DNA of 64,000 bases, from assembly GCA_963846505.1 (NCBI GenBank), contig CAWJWD010000001.1, positions 62,001-126,000 of the forward strand, in the 5' to 3' direction. The first letter of the stretch is position 1. The number at the start of each line of letters is the position of its first letter. Below, piece after piece: positions 9,847 to 18,677 of the stretch. Source of the stretch: JACVRW01 sp963846505. Lineage in GTDB: Bacteria > Actinomycetota > Thermoleophilia > Solirubrobacterales > Thermoleophilaceae. A model generated the notes under the pieces. The model saw only the letters and a list, made by a program, of their open reading frames with translations. It was not told the DNA's origin and did not search any database. Both the position numbers and the translations under genes were made by a program.

Positions 9847-10745
9847 TATTGGCGACGCGCCTCGAGGTAGACGCTGCCGCCGCGGCGGGCGGCGACCTCG
9901 AGGCCCGACAGCAGCGCCGCGACCGGCATGAGCGCAAGCGCGGCGGCCGTCGCGCCGAGCCGTCGAGACGACGTGAGCTGAACGCGACGAGCGTCGGGGC
10001 GACGAATCGCGTCGTAGAGGTCGAGCTGGCCGGGCAGCGCTGCGACCAGCCCGTGGAGCGTCCCGAACAGCACCTGGCCGCCGCGCCAGAAGCTGACCCG
10101 TTCGACGGTCAGGCCGGCGTCGCGCGTGCCGCGCGCCAGCGTCCGAGCCGGCAGGTGGACGAGGTGGCGCGGCGGGTCGAGCGCGAGCCAGCGCTCGCCG
10201 AACCACCGTGCCTGCAGGCTCGCCACGTTCGGCACCGCGACGATCAGCACGCCACCGGGCCGCAGGAGGCTCGCCGCATGCTCGAGCGCGCGGCCCGGCT
10301 CGCGCAGGTGCTCGAGCGAGTGCCAGAAGACGATCGCCGCGAAGCGCTCGTCGAGCTCGGTGACCTCGGCCTCGCGCACGTCGGGCCGGCTCGACGCTCG
10401 CTCCAGGCCAAGCGCCGGACGCCCAGCGGCATGCAGCGCGTCGAGCAACGTCCCATCGCCACTGCCGACGTCCAGCACCGGTCCTGGTGGGGCGAGCTCG
10501 TCGACGCGAGCGGCCAGCTGCGCGCGGCTGCGCCGCAGCAGCGCGTCGAGCGGACCGGAGAAGCGACCGGACTCCGGGCGGTACCAACCGGCGTAGGCGC
10601 GGTCGAGGTCGGCGTCGCTGGGCCAAGGGTCCGTCGTGCGGGCGCCACAGCTCGAGCAGCTCAGCCCACCCGGCAACCGTTGCGCGTCCGGACCCAGCGA
10701 AGCGCCGCACCACGCGCAGCGAGTAGGCGGCCCGAGCGCGTGCAC
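9846..10745 (-). CDS. SAM-dependent methyltransferase with N-terminal zinc ribbon
   Basis: 299 aa, GTG start at 10745. Residues 10-33 hold two CxxC pairs (CAWC and CSSC), a zinc ribbon common at the front of glycan-associated methyltransferases. Motif I VLDVGSGDGTLLDAL lies near residue 95, then the post-motifs VFWHSLEHLREPGRALEH and LLRPGGVLIVAVPN. The C-terminus has a hydrophobic helix (AAALALMPVAALLSGLEVA) that may sit at the membrane. First gene of the operon with the GT2 and the second methyltransferase; it probably modifies a lipid-linked sugar. Confidence 0.85.
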   Translation of the reverse strand: MHALGPPTRCAWCGASLGPDAQRLPGGLSCSSCGARTTDPWPSDADLDRAYAGWYRPESGRFSGPLDALLRRSRAQLAARVDELAPPGPVLDVGSGDGTLLDALHAAGRPALGLERASSRPDVREAEVTELDERFAAIVFWHSLEHLREPGRALEHAASLLRPGGVLIVAVPNVASLQARWFGERWLALDPPRHLVHLPARTLARGTRDAGLTVERVSFWRGGQVLFGTLHGLVAALPGQLDLYDAIRRPDARRVQLTSSRRLGATAAALALMPVAALLSGLEVAARRGGSVYLEARRQ

Positions 10746-10829
10746 CGCCGGAGCGTATCCGGCGGATCCGTTGCAACTCCAGCGTCAAGACAGAAGCCAT
10801 TCACAGCTCGTGCCGAACGTCTGCTACCA

Positions 10830-11201
10830 ATGGCCGCCGTGTCGCGATTGCTGACCGCCTGGGCAATCCTGCTCGTCCTGCTCGCCGTTCCCGCCACGAC
10901 GCTCGCGCAGAGCGCCGGCGACGATCAGTACTCCGATCCGCTGGCGGGATCCGAGCAGCCCTCGAGCCAGGGTCAGGGTCAACCCCAGTCGGGTTCCGGC
11001 CAGGGTTCCCCGGCGCCGCAGACGAGCGCACCGACGCAGAGCGCGCCCTCCGGTTCCACCCAAGCCGGAACCGAGGCGGGCGCCGCGAGCGCCGGCGACG
11101 CGCTGCCGCGGACCGGCCTGAACGTCGTGCTGCTGTTCGCCGCAGCCGCCCCGCTGCTCCTCGGCGGGTTCGCGCTGCACCGGGTCTCGCGCACCGTCTG
11201 A
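10830..11201 (+). CDS. Small LPRTG sortase-anchored surface protein
   Basis: 123 aa starting at the ATG 10830 (no clear ribosome site; a GTG at 10839 is an alternative). A signal peptide (MAAVSRLLTAWAILLVLL to TTLAQ) is followed by about 60 residues of low complexity rich in Ser, Gln, Gly, Pro and Thr, then LPRTG, a hydrophobic helix (VVLLFAAAAPLLLGG) and a basic end (HRVSRTV). This is the standard cell-wall sorting signal for a class E/D-type sortase. No sortase gene is in the window. It lies 9 bp before the AftD-like gene, so the two are likely co-transcribed. Confidence 0.8.
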   Translation: MAAVSRLLTAWAILLVLLAVPATTLAQSAGDDQYSDPLAGSEQPSSQGQGQPQSGSGQGSPAPQTSAPTQSAPSGSTQAGTEAGAASAGDALPRTGLNVVLLFAAAAPLLLGGFALHRVSRTV

Positions 11202-11210
11202 TCCTGAGCC

Positions 11211-14200
11211 ATGACCTGGGCCGCCGTGACCGACCGGCTCGAGCGCGGGGCGATCCCGCTGGGGCTCGCCGCCGTCTCGTTCGCGCTCGCGTTCGCCCAG
11301 CGCCCGGGAGCTGCCTCGTCGGACACCAAGATCGACTTGCACGTCGATCCCGCCGGCTTCCTGGCTGCGGTCACCTCCCCCTGGACCGACGCATACGGCC
11401 TGGGCGCCGTCTGGAGCGGCCAGTACTCGGGCTACCTCTGGCCGATGGGGCCGTTCTTCGCCCTCGGACGCACGCTCGGCCTGGAGCCGTGGGTCGTCCA
11501 CCGCCTCTGGCTGGGTCTGATGCTCGCGCTCGCCGCCTGGGGCGCGGTGAAGCTGATCGACGCCTTCCACACCCGACGACGCGGCGCGGCCCACCTGGTC
11601 GCGGGCGCGGTGGCGGTGCTGAACCCGTACACCGTCGTCTTCGCCAACCGCACGAGCATCACGCTGTTGGCATACGCGTCGCTGCCGTGGCTGCTCGTCT
11701 GCGTCCAGCGCGGCTTGCGCAACCCTCGCGGCTGGGGGTGGCCGGCGGCGTTCGCGCTCGTGCTCGCCTCGGCCGGGGGCGGCGTCAACGCGGCGACCAC
11801 GGCCTGGGTCCTGCTGGCCCCCGTCCTGCTCGTGCTCTACGAGCTCTGGGCGCTGGGGCTGCGCCCGCGCGCCGCGCTCGAGTTCGCGCTGCGAGCCGCG
11901 CCGCTCGTGCTGCTCACCTCGGCCTGGTGGATCGTGCCGACGCTCGTCCAGGCCGCCGACGGCATCGACTTCCTGCGCTTCACCGAGCAACCGAGCGTGA
12001 TCTGGCACACCACCTCGCTACCCGAGAGCCTGCGCGGGATGGGCTACTGGACCGCGTACACGGAGCTCGGCTTCGGTGGCGTCAAGGTGCCCTTCTTCTC
12101 CGACGCGGGCACGCTGCTGTTCGACCCCGTCGTGCTCGTGGTGTCGCTGCTGCTGCCGGCGCTAGCGCTGGCGAGCTTTACCGTCGCCCGACGCTACCCG
12201 TATGCGCCGTTCCTGCTGGCGATGACGCTGGTCGGGGCGTTCGCGATGATGGCCGGCTTCCCCGAGGGTTCGCCGCTGCGCCGGGCGATCACCACCGTCT
12301 ACGAGAACGTCGAGGCGGTCCGGTTCCTGCGCACGACCTACAAGGCCGGGCCACTGACGATGTTCGGCATCGCCGGCCTGCTCGGATTGGGCGCGGAGCG
12401 CGCGTGGCGACGACGGCGCGCCGGGCCGGTCCTCGCCCTGCTCGGCTGCGCGCTGCTCGTCTTCGCCGCCCTCCCCTTCTTCCAGGGCCGCGCGGTCGAT
12501 CGCGACGTCGAGTTCTCGGTTCCCTCCGCTTGGTCGCACGCCGCCGCGGACGTCGATCGCACCCTGCCCGACGGCACGCGCACCGTCGTACTGCCCGGCA
12601 GCCTGTTCGGCTTCTACGACTGGGGCGGCGTCACCGACCCTGCCCTTCCCGTCCTCAGCGACCGGCCGACCGCCTCGCGCTTCGTCGTGCCCTACTCCGA
12701 CCTGCGCGCGATCGACCTGCTCTGGACCGTCGACGGGCTCGTCCAAGAGCAGCGCACGCTGCCCGGCCAGCTTCCGCCGCTGCTCGACCTCATGGGCGCC
12801 GGCGCCGTCATCTCTCCGTTCGACTACGACGCCCGCCGCGCGGGCAGCACGCCGCCTGCCGACTCGGCGCGAGCGCTCGCCACGGGCGGCCTCGACCGCC
12901 CCGACCGCTCGTACGGCTCCACGCACGCGCGTCCTGCGGCGTCCTCCTCGCTCGACCGGCCCCTGCCGCTGCCCACCCTGCGCCGCTACGACCTCGAGCC
13001 CACCGGCGGCTCGGGGCTCGTGCGGGTGCGCCCTCGCGGCCCGGCGACCGTCGTCGATGGCTCGGCGTCGGGCGTGACCGCACTCGCGGCCTTCGGACAG
13101 CTGGACCGCGAGCGGCCACTGCTCTACGCCGCCGATCAGACCCCGGCCGCGCTGCGGCGACTCGCGCGCGATGGCGCTTCGATCGTGATCACCGACTCGA
13201 ACCGCAAGCGCGCGTTCGTCAACTCGCGCATCCGCGCGAATACCGGCCGCACGCTCGACGCGGGCGAGCAGCTGCCACCCGACGTCGCGGTGCTCGATCC
13301 CTTCGACAAGGGCTCCGACGCCCAGACCGTCGCCGTCTACGCGGGCGGCGCCCGCTACGTCCGCGGCACGATCGAGGCCAGCTTCAGCCAGTTCCCCGAG
13401 CGCGGCCCGATGGCCGCCTTCGACGGCGACCCGCGCACGAGCTGGATCACCAACGCGTTCCTGCGTCAAGGCGAGCGGCCGTACCTCGAGGTCGGCTTCT
13501 CCCGGCCGCGCGCCGTCGAGACGATCGCCCTGCTCCCGTATGGCGATCGTCGCGGACGGCCGGTGGAGGTCCGCATCGCCGGCACGACCTACGCGCTGCA
13601 CCGCGGCTGGAACCGACTCCGCCTCGGACTACGCGACGTGGACGGGCTGCGAGTCGAGATCTCGCGCAGCGCGGCACCGCCCCGCGGCGGCGGCCCGGGC
13701 GGCATCCGCGAGCTGCGGGTGCCCGGCCTGCAGGTGAGCGAGCGGCTGCGCACGCCCCTGATCGCCGCCCGAGCCCTGCGCGGACAGCGTCTCGAACGAT
13801 CTCGGCTGACCGTGCTGCTCGAGCGCACCTCTCCCTTCTCCCCGCTGCACCTCAGCCCACCGGCAGGTGAGCTGCAGGATCGCGACCTGCGCAATCGCGC
13901 CGACGCCGAGACGAGCATCGAGCGACAGATCACGCTGCCGGCGTCTCGCCGCTTCACCGCGGACGCCTGGGTCTCCGCCGGCTTCGACACGCCCGACACC
14001 GTGCTCGATCGTCTCGCCGGCTACCGCGGCGCCGTGCGCTTCCAGTCGTCGGCCCGTTTCGAGAGCGTCCCCGGCCGCCGCGCGTCGAAGGCCTTCGACC
14101 GCCGCGTCGGCACGAGCTGGATCGGAGCGTGGCTGCCGGACCAGGTCCCCTGGATCGAGTGGCGTACCCCCGAGCCCCGCACCATCCGCTCGCTTCGCCT

Positions 14201-15392
14201 GGCGCCGGTCGCGCGCGTGCGCGCGCCCACGCGGGTACGCGTGCGCTGGGACGGTGGCTTGACGGCGCCGTTGCCAGTGGAAGACGACGGCACCGTGAGC
14301 TTGCCGCGGCCACTGACCACGCACCGCGTCCGGCTCGAACTGCTCGACGCGGACCTTCCGCCGCGGACTCCCCCAAGCGCGCGCCGCCGTCGAGCAGTGG
14401 GCATCGGCGAGATCGGCGGCTCCGGCGTCCCCACGGCTGCCATGCGCAGCTCCAGCACCCTGAGCGGCCGTTGTGGCGACGCCTCCCTCACCGTCGCCGG
14501 CGTTCGGGTCCCGCTCCGCCCCACCGGCACGGTCTCGGACCTCGACGCCGGGCGGGCACTCCAAGCCCGCGGCTGCCGCGCCACGACGGTTCCCGCGGGC
14601 CGCGTGCGACTGAGCACCGCCAGGGGCCCGCTCCGGGCCGATCTGCTGCGACTCGACTCTCGCGCTCCCCGTGCGGGCACCTCGATCGGCGGGGGCCGCG
14701 TACTCGATCCCGGCACCCTCGGCCGAGGTGAGCTGTCAGGAGCGCAGCTGGCACTCGACGGACCCTCGTGGCTCGTGCTCGGCGAGAGCTACAGCACGGC
14801 GTGGCGGGCCCGCTGCGACGGTCGCGACCTCGGCCAGCCGGTGCCGATCGACGGCTATGCCAACGGCTGGCGAGTCGACCGCTGCGAGCAGGCGTCGTTC
14901 TCCTTCGGGCCGATCGGCACCGTGCGTGCGGGCTATGGGATCTCGCTGCTCGCCACGCTCGGGCTGCTCGGATTCCTCGTACTTCGCCGTCCGTGGCGAA
15001 CGGCACCCGAGCCCGATCGCACGAGGAGACCCACGTCCAATCCGCTGCTCGCTCGGCCGACGTCGCTGCCGCTGGCCGCCGCGGCAGGCGTCCTCGCCGC
15101 CGTGGTCCTCGGCTTCGCCTTCGCCCTCCGCGCCGGGGTGGCCGCCGGCCCGCTCGTCGGGTTGGTCCTCTGGCGCGGTATCGGGGTCCGCGTGCTCGCG
15201 ATCGGCGCGACGGTGCTGCTCGCGATCGTCGTGCCCGCCATCTACGTGCTCGACATGCCGACCGACCTCGGCGGCTTCAACTCGAACTACCCGATCGATC
15301 TGATCGCGGCTCACTGGGTGGCGGTGCTGGCGGTCGTGCTCGCCTTGCTTGCGTTCGTCAAGGCGTCGCGTGGGCCGTTCGATAACCCGTAG
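11211..15392 (+). CDS. AftD-like alpha-(1->3)-arabinofuranosyltransferase (DUF3367 family)
   Basis: 1393 aa, the usual size of mycobacterial AftD (about 1400). The N-terminal third is a GT-C membrane domain with many helices; FALAFAQRPGAASSDTKIDL and VDPAGFLAAVTSPW fit the DUF3367 N-terminus, with the first-loop acidic residues expected for a decaprenyl-phosphate donor. The central part has two discoidin/F5-8C-like carbohydrate-binding stretches (FDGDPRTSWITNAF near residue 740, FDRRVGTSWIGAWL near 960). C-terminal helices and LVLGESYSTAWRARCDG close the protein. Known family role: adding arabinofuranose to arabinan at the membrane. Whether this organism makes arabinan is not shown here, so the sugar is uncertain. 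Confidence 0.82.
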   Translation: MTWAAVTDRLERGAIPLGLAAVSFALAFAQRPGAASSDTKIDLHVDPAGFLAAVTSPWTDAYGLGAVWSGQYSGYLWPMGPFFALGRTLGLEPWVVHRLWLGLMLALAAWGAVKLIDAFHTRRRGAAHLVAGAVAVLNPYTVVFANRTSITLLAYASLPWLLVCVQRGLRNPRGWGWPAAFALVLASAGGGVNAATTAWVLLAPVLLVLYELWALGLRPRAALEFALRAAPLVLLTSAWWIVPTLVQAADGIDFLRFTEQPSVIWHTTSLPESLRGMGYWTAYTELGFGGVKVPFFSDAGTLLFDPVVLVVSLLLPALALASFTVARRYPYAPFLLAMTLVGAFAMMAGFPEGSPLRRAITTVYENVEAVRFLRTTYKAGPLTMFGIAGLLGLGAERAWRRRRAGPVLALLGCALLVFAALPFFQGRAVDRDVEFSVPSAWSHAAADVDRTLPDGTRTVVLPGSLFGFYDWGGVTDPALPVLSDRPTASRFVVPYSDLRAIDLLWTVDGLVQEQRTLPGQLPPLLDLMGAGAVISPFDYDARRAGSTPPADSARALATGGLDRPDRSYGSTHARPAASSSLDRPLPLPTLRRYDLEPTGGSGLVRVRPRGPATVVDGSASGVTALAAFGQLDRERPLLYAADQTPAALRRLARDGASIVITDSNRKRAFVNSRIRANTGRTLDAGEQLPPDVAVLDPFDKGSDAQTVAVYAGGARYVRGTIEASFSQFPERGPMAAFDGDPRTSWITNAFLRQGERPYLEVGFSRPRAVETIALLPYGDRRGRPVEVRIAGTTYALHRGWNRLRLGLRDVDGLRVEISRSAAPPRGGGPGGIRELRVPGLQVSERLRTPLIAARALRGQRLERSRLTVLLERTSPFSPLHLSPPAGELQDRDLRNRADAETSIERQITLPASRRFTADAWVSAGFDTPDTVLDRLAGYRGAVRFQSSARFESVPGRRASKAFDRRVGTSWIGAWLPDQVPWIEWRTPEPRTIRSLRLAPVARVRAPTRVRVRWDGGLTAPLPVEDDGTVSLPRPLTTHRVRLELLDADLPPRTPPSARRRRAVGIGEIGGSGVPTAAMRSSSTLSGRCGDASLTVAGVRVPLRPTGTVSDLDAGRALQARGCRATTVPAGRVRLSTARGPLRADLLRLDSRAPRAGTSIGGGRVLDPGTLGRGELSGAQLALDGPSWLVLGESYSTAWRARCDGRDLGQPVPIDGYANGWRVDRCEQASFSFGPIGTVRAGYGISLLATLGLLGFLVLRRPWRTAPEPDRTRRPTSNPLLARPTSLPLAAAAGVLAAVVLGFAFALRAGVAAGPLVGLVLWRGIGVRVLAIGATVLLAIVVPAIYVLDMPTDLGGFNSNYPIDLIAAHWVAVLAVVLALLAFVKASRGPFDNP

Positions 15393-15444
15393 CTCCACTG
15401 TGTCGTTTTCACTATGGTGAAGCAAAGCTCCGCTATGAAGCACG

Positions 15445-16380
15445 ATGAGACATCAACCGTCGAGAGCGTGGCTGTCCACGTTCCTCGTCGTCCTCGCCTT
15501 GGGCGCGGTCGCCGGCTGCGGGGACGACTCCGACGGGGATAGCGACGTACCGCCCGACGCCGTCGCGCGCGTGGGCGACACCGTCATCACGAAGCAGCAC
15601 GCCCGCGACTTCCTGCCAGGGCAGGCCAAGGACGCCCAGGCGCGCAAGCGACTGGCGCAATATCTCGTCGTCGCCGAGTGGGTCAGACGGGAGGCCGAGC
15701 GGGAGGACGTCAGCGTGCCGACCTCCGCCATCGAGCGCTCCCTGGACAAGCGGAAGGCCGATACACCGCGGGCCGTAGCGCAACTCGAAGGCATACTGCT
15801 GATCGGCGCCCTCACCGAGAAGGCCGCCGGAGGTCCGGTGCCCGAAGCGGACATCGCCCGCTACTACCGCGAGCATCCGCGCGAGTACGCCTTCCCCGAA
15901 GTGCGCTACATGAGACTGGTCGCGACCGACTCGCGCGCCCAGGCCGTCGCTGCGAAGCGCGCGCTCGAGCAGGGACGGGGCTGGAAGGGCGTGATCGACC
16001 GCTACGGCACCAGCAGGACCGTCACGCCGCCCAGCGGCGACATGGGCGCCCAGCCCGGAGAGATGCCGGACGCCCTCGGGGACGCCCTCTACGCCGCCAG
16101 CAGAGGAACGTTCAACGGGCCGGTGAAGACCGAGGACGCGTGGTACGTGTTCGAGCTGGTCGTCATCGATCGACTCCCCCGGCAAAGCCTCGCCCAAGTA
16201 CGCCAACCGCTCAGAATCCGGCTGGAGGGACGACAGATGAAGGGAGCCGTCAAGCTCGTGCACAGACGCCTCCGGGATCGCTACCGACCGATCACCGTCT
16301 GCAACCAGCGGCTGCTGTTGGCGGTCTGCCACAACGGGCCGCCGCTCGAGTTCGACTCCAACGGAGCGTTGGCGCTGTGA
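15445..16380 (+). CDS. PpiC-type peptidyl-prolyl isomerase lipoprotein
   Basis: 311 aa. Signal peptide with lipobox AVAGC. VARVGDTVITKQHARDFL is the SurA/PrsA N-terminal chaperone start; ADIARYYREHPREYAFPEVRYMRLV leads into a parvulin domain with GDMGAQPGEMPDALGDALYA and AWYVFELVVIDRLP. It ends ITVCNQRLLLAVCHNGPP, with the C-x8-C of the group. Function: folding of proteins after export, at the outer face of the membrane. First of three overlapping lipoprotein genes; its last bases contain the GTG of the next gene (GTGA). About 60% identical by eye to the third gene, so the operon grew by duplication. Confidence 0.88.
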   Translation: MRHQPSRAWLSTFLVVLALGAVAGCGDDSDGDSDVPPDAVARVGDTVITKQHARDFLPGQAKDAQARKRLAQYLVVAEWVRREAEREDVSVPTSAIERSLDKRKADTPRAVAQLEGILLIGALTEKAAGGPVPEADIARYYREHPREYAFPEVRYMRLVATDSRAQAVAAKRALEQGRGWKGVIDRYGTSRTVTPPSGDMGAQPGEMPDALGDALYAASRGTFNGPVKTEDAWYVFELVVIDRLPRQSLAQVRQPLRIRLEGRQMKGAVKLVHRRLRDRYRPITVCNQRLLLAVCHNGPPLEFDSNGALAL

Positions 16381-17000
16381 GCACTCCCCTCACCCACGGG
16401 CACGCTCTCGCACTCGCCGCGTGCTGTCTCGCCGTCGGGCTGCTCGGCGGCTGTGGCGAGGAGGACCTGCCCGACGGCGTCGCCGCCGAGGTAGGCGACC
16501 ACGCCATCACGCAAGCAGCGGTGAAGCGGGCGGCCGTGGGCACGGTCGCGATCAGACATTCGGCCGAGACGATGCCGCCGTACCTGCCGGGAGACGTCGA
16601 GGGGTGCGTGGCAGCGAAGCGCAGCCAAGCGGCGGACGCGACTCCCACCGACCTCCGACAGCGCTGCGAGCAAATCCGCGACCGGCAGGAGGCGGCAGCC
16701 CTCGGGCTCTTGATCCGAGGCCAGTGGTACAGACTCGAGGCCGAGAAGCAAGGCGTCGCGATCCCGGCAGAGAGCAAGGGCGCTCGCTGGTCGGCCGACC
16801 ACGCAGGGGTGAAGATCAAGTACCTGCTCGGCGTCAGCGAAGCCTACCTGCTGCAGTTCAAGCTCATCTCGCGCTTGGTCAAGGGTCGCACCGGCGGCGC
16901 CTCCGAGCGAGTCATCGCCGACTACAACGCCAGACTGGGCTCCGACTACCGAGACGACACCGTCTGCGCGGACGACCACGACGTGCCCGAGTGCGAGTGA
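16377..17000 (+). CDS. Short foldase-like lipoprotein without a rotamase domain
   Basis: 207 aa, GTG at 16377 overlapping the preceding stop. Lipobox LLGGC. VAAEVGDHAITQAAVKRAAV is the SurA-type N-terminal opening, then PGDVEGCVAAKRSQ and LGLLIRGQWYRLEAEKQGVA, closely like the lipoprotein at 6256. The protein stops where the paralogues begin their PpiC domain, yet keeps the final VCADDHDVPECE with C-x8-C. It therefore looks like a chaperone module only, perhaps a partner of the isomerases on either side. Confidence 0.82.
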   Translation: MSTPLTHGHALALAACCLAVGLLGGCGEEDLPDGVAAEVGDHAITQAAVKRAAVGTVAIRHSAETMPPYLPGDVEGCVAAKRSQAADATPTDLRQRCEQIRDRQEAAALGLLIRGQWYRLEAEKQGVAIPAESKGARWSADHAGVKIKYLLGVSEAYLLQFKLISRLVKGRTGGASERVIADYNARLGSDYRDDTVCADDHDVPECE

Positions 17001-17905
17001 ATGGGCGCGTCGCAGCGGGGCTGCTGACCGTACTCGCGCTGATCGCGACCGCCGGTTGCGGCGACGACGACTCCGACAGCAGCGTCCCCGCCGACGCGGT
17101 GGCTCGCGTCGACGACACGCTGATCACCAAGCAACGAGCTCGCACCTTCCTCCGTGCGACGGCCCAGCCGGAGAAGCAGCTTCGGCAGGTCTCGCGGTAC
17201 CTGATCGTCGCCGAATGGATCAGACAGGAGGCGAAGCGGCGGGAGATCGCCGTCCCCAAGAACGAGCTCGGCGATGCGGGCGCCAAGACGCTAGCCCTCG
17301 AGCTGGGCCGGGTGCAATCGCTTACCAACGCGATCGTCGAACAGGCCGGCGGCGGACCGCCGCCCGAGGCGGAGATCGCCCGCTACTACCGCGAGCATCC
17401 CCGTGAGTACGCCCTGCCGGAGGTCCGCTACATGAGATCGGTCGCGGCGGGCTCGCGAGCCCAGGCGAGCGCCGCCAAGAGAGCCCTCGAGCAAGGCGAG
17501 AGCTGGAAGGCCGTCATCGACCGCTACTCGACCCGCAAGGGCTCCCCCACGCCGCCGAGCGGCGACATGGGCCTGCAGCCGGGTGAGTTCGCCGAGCCGC
17601 TCGGAAACGCGGTCTACGCCGCCCGGAGAGGGACGTTCTACGGACCCGTCAAGACCGACGAGGCGTGGTACGTCTTCGAGCTGACCGTCATCGACCGCCT
17701 GCCGCGGCAGAGCCTCGAGCAGGTCCGCAAGACGCTGAGCATCAGGCTCCAGGCCAAGCGGCGGGAGCACGCCGTCCAGGTGGTGCGGAGGCAGCTGCGC
17801 GACCGCTACCGTCCGATCACCGTCTGCAACGAAGAGCTGCTGTTGGCCGAGTGTCGAAACGGCCCCCCGCTCGAACTCGATGCCGCTTGGCCGGTCGGAC
17901 TCTGA
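16997..17905 (+). CDS. PpiC-type peptidyl-prolyl isomerase lipoprotein
   Basis: 302 aa from the GTG at 16997, overlapping the stop of the previous gene (GTGA). Lipobox ATAGC. VARVDDTLITKQRARTFL, then AEIARYYREHPREYALPEVRYM, and a parvulin core with GDMGLQPGEFAEPLGNAVYA and AWYVFELTVIDRLPRQ. It ends ITVCNEELLLAECRNGPP (C-x8-C). Paralogue of the first gene of the operon. Expected to assist folding of exported proteins. It is 19 bp from a convergent methyltransferase gene and no terminator hairpin is visible between them. Confidence 0.88.
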   Translation: MNGRVAAGLLTVLALIATAGCGDDDSDSSVPADAVARVDDTLITKQRARTFLRATAQPEKQLRQVSRYLIVAEWIRQEAKRREIAVPKNELGDAGAKTLALELGRVQSLTNAIVEQAGGGPPPEAEIARYYREHPREYALPEVRYMRSVAAGSRAQASAAKRALEQGESWKAVIDRYSTRKGSPTPPSGDMGLQPGEFAEPLGNAVYAARRGTFYGPVKTDEAWYVFELTVIDRLPRQSLEQVRKTLSIRLQAKRREHAVQVVRRQLRDRYRPITVCNEELLLAECRNGPPLELDAAWPVGL

Positions 17906-17924
17906 CGCGACCGGCACTCCGCCC

Positions 17925-18677
17925 TCAGTAGGGCCAGCCGAGGTCGCGCTGCCCGAGCGCACGAGCCACGGGGCGCAGCCCGGCCACGAGGCTGAGCTTC
18001 ACCAGGAGGTTGCGGGCGAACCAGCCGAGCTGCGCGAACTGGCTCGTGGCGTTCGCGACTCTCGCCCACCCATGCAGCGGCCGCCGTCGGTAGCGCGCCA
18101 GCGATCCCGCCCTCCCCTCGTAGGCGAACTCGCACCCGAACGCGAGCTCGCGCAGCAGGGCCAGAGTGACGCCGACAGAGGAGAAGGAGTCGTGGATGAG
18201 CATCGCCCCTTCAGGACGCACGCGCATGCCCCAACCACGAATGTCCGCGAGGGCCTCTCGGTAGCGATGCGAACCATCGACGTAGAGCACGTCGATCGCG
18301 CCCTCCGACGCACCGAGGGCCTGCCGCGACGGCTGCCGCACGTGGCGCACCGCGGTAGTCATTCCCGCGCGCGCGAGGTTGGCGAGGAAGCGCTCGTGGT
18401 CTGCCTGGCCCGACGCCGCAGTGCCCTCCCACTCCTGGGGGCCCCGGTCGTTGCCGGCGTGGGGGTCGATCGCCACCACCTCGCCGCGACCCTCCAATGC
18501 TCGCGCGAGCACGATCGTCGAGCGCCCGTGGAAGCTGCCGATCTCGACGACCCGGCCACCGCCGGCAAGCGCCCGCGCCGCGTCCCAGAGCATGCGCGCC
18601 TGGGCATCGGTGAGCCAGCCCTCCACCTCCCGCACGGCCTCCAGGGCGTCTTCGAACCCCTGCTCAGGCAACGACAC
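17925..18677 (-). CDS. Class I methyltransferase (Methyltransf_24 type)
   Basis: 250 aa, GTG start at 18677, overlapping the end of the GT4-flippase gene by 14 bp. VVEIGSFHGRSTIVLARAL is motif I, VVAIDPHAGND the acidic strand, IDVLYVDGSHRYREALADI the family's DGxH motif, and GAMLIHDSFSSVGVTLALL follows. These are the marks of the glycan/cephalosporin-hydroxylase-like O-methyltransferase group often found in polysaccharide clusters. Third gene of a minus-strand operon with the ligase-like and GT4-flippase genes, so it probably decorates the same polymer. Confidence 0.82.
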   Translation of the reverse strand: MSLPEQGFEDALEAVREVEGWLTDAQARMLWDAARALAGGGRVVEIGSFHGRSTIVLARALEGRGEVVAIDPHAGNDRGPQEWEGTAASGQADHERFLANLARAGMTTAVRHVRQPSRQALGASEGAIDVLYVDGSHRYREALADIRGWGMRVRPEGAMLIHDSFSSVGVTLALLRELAFGCEFAYEGRAGSLARYRRRPLHGWARVANATSQFAQLGWFARNLLVKLSLVAGLRPVARALGQRDLGWPY

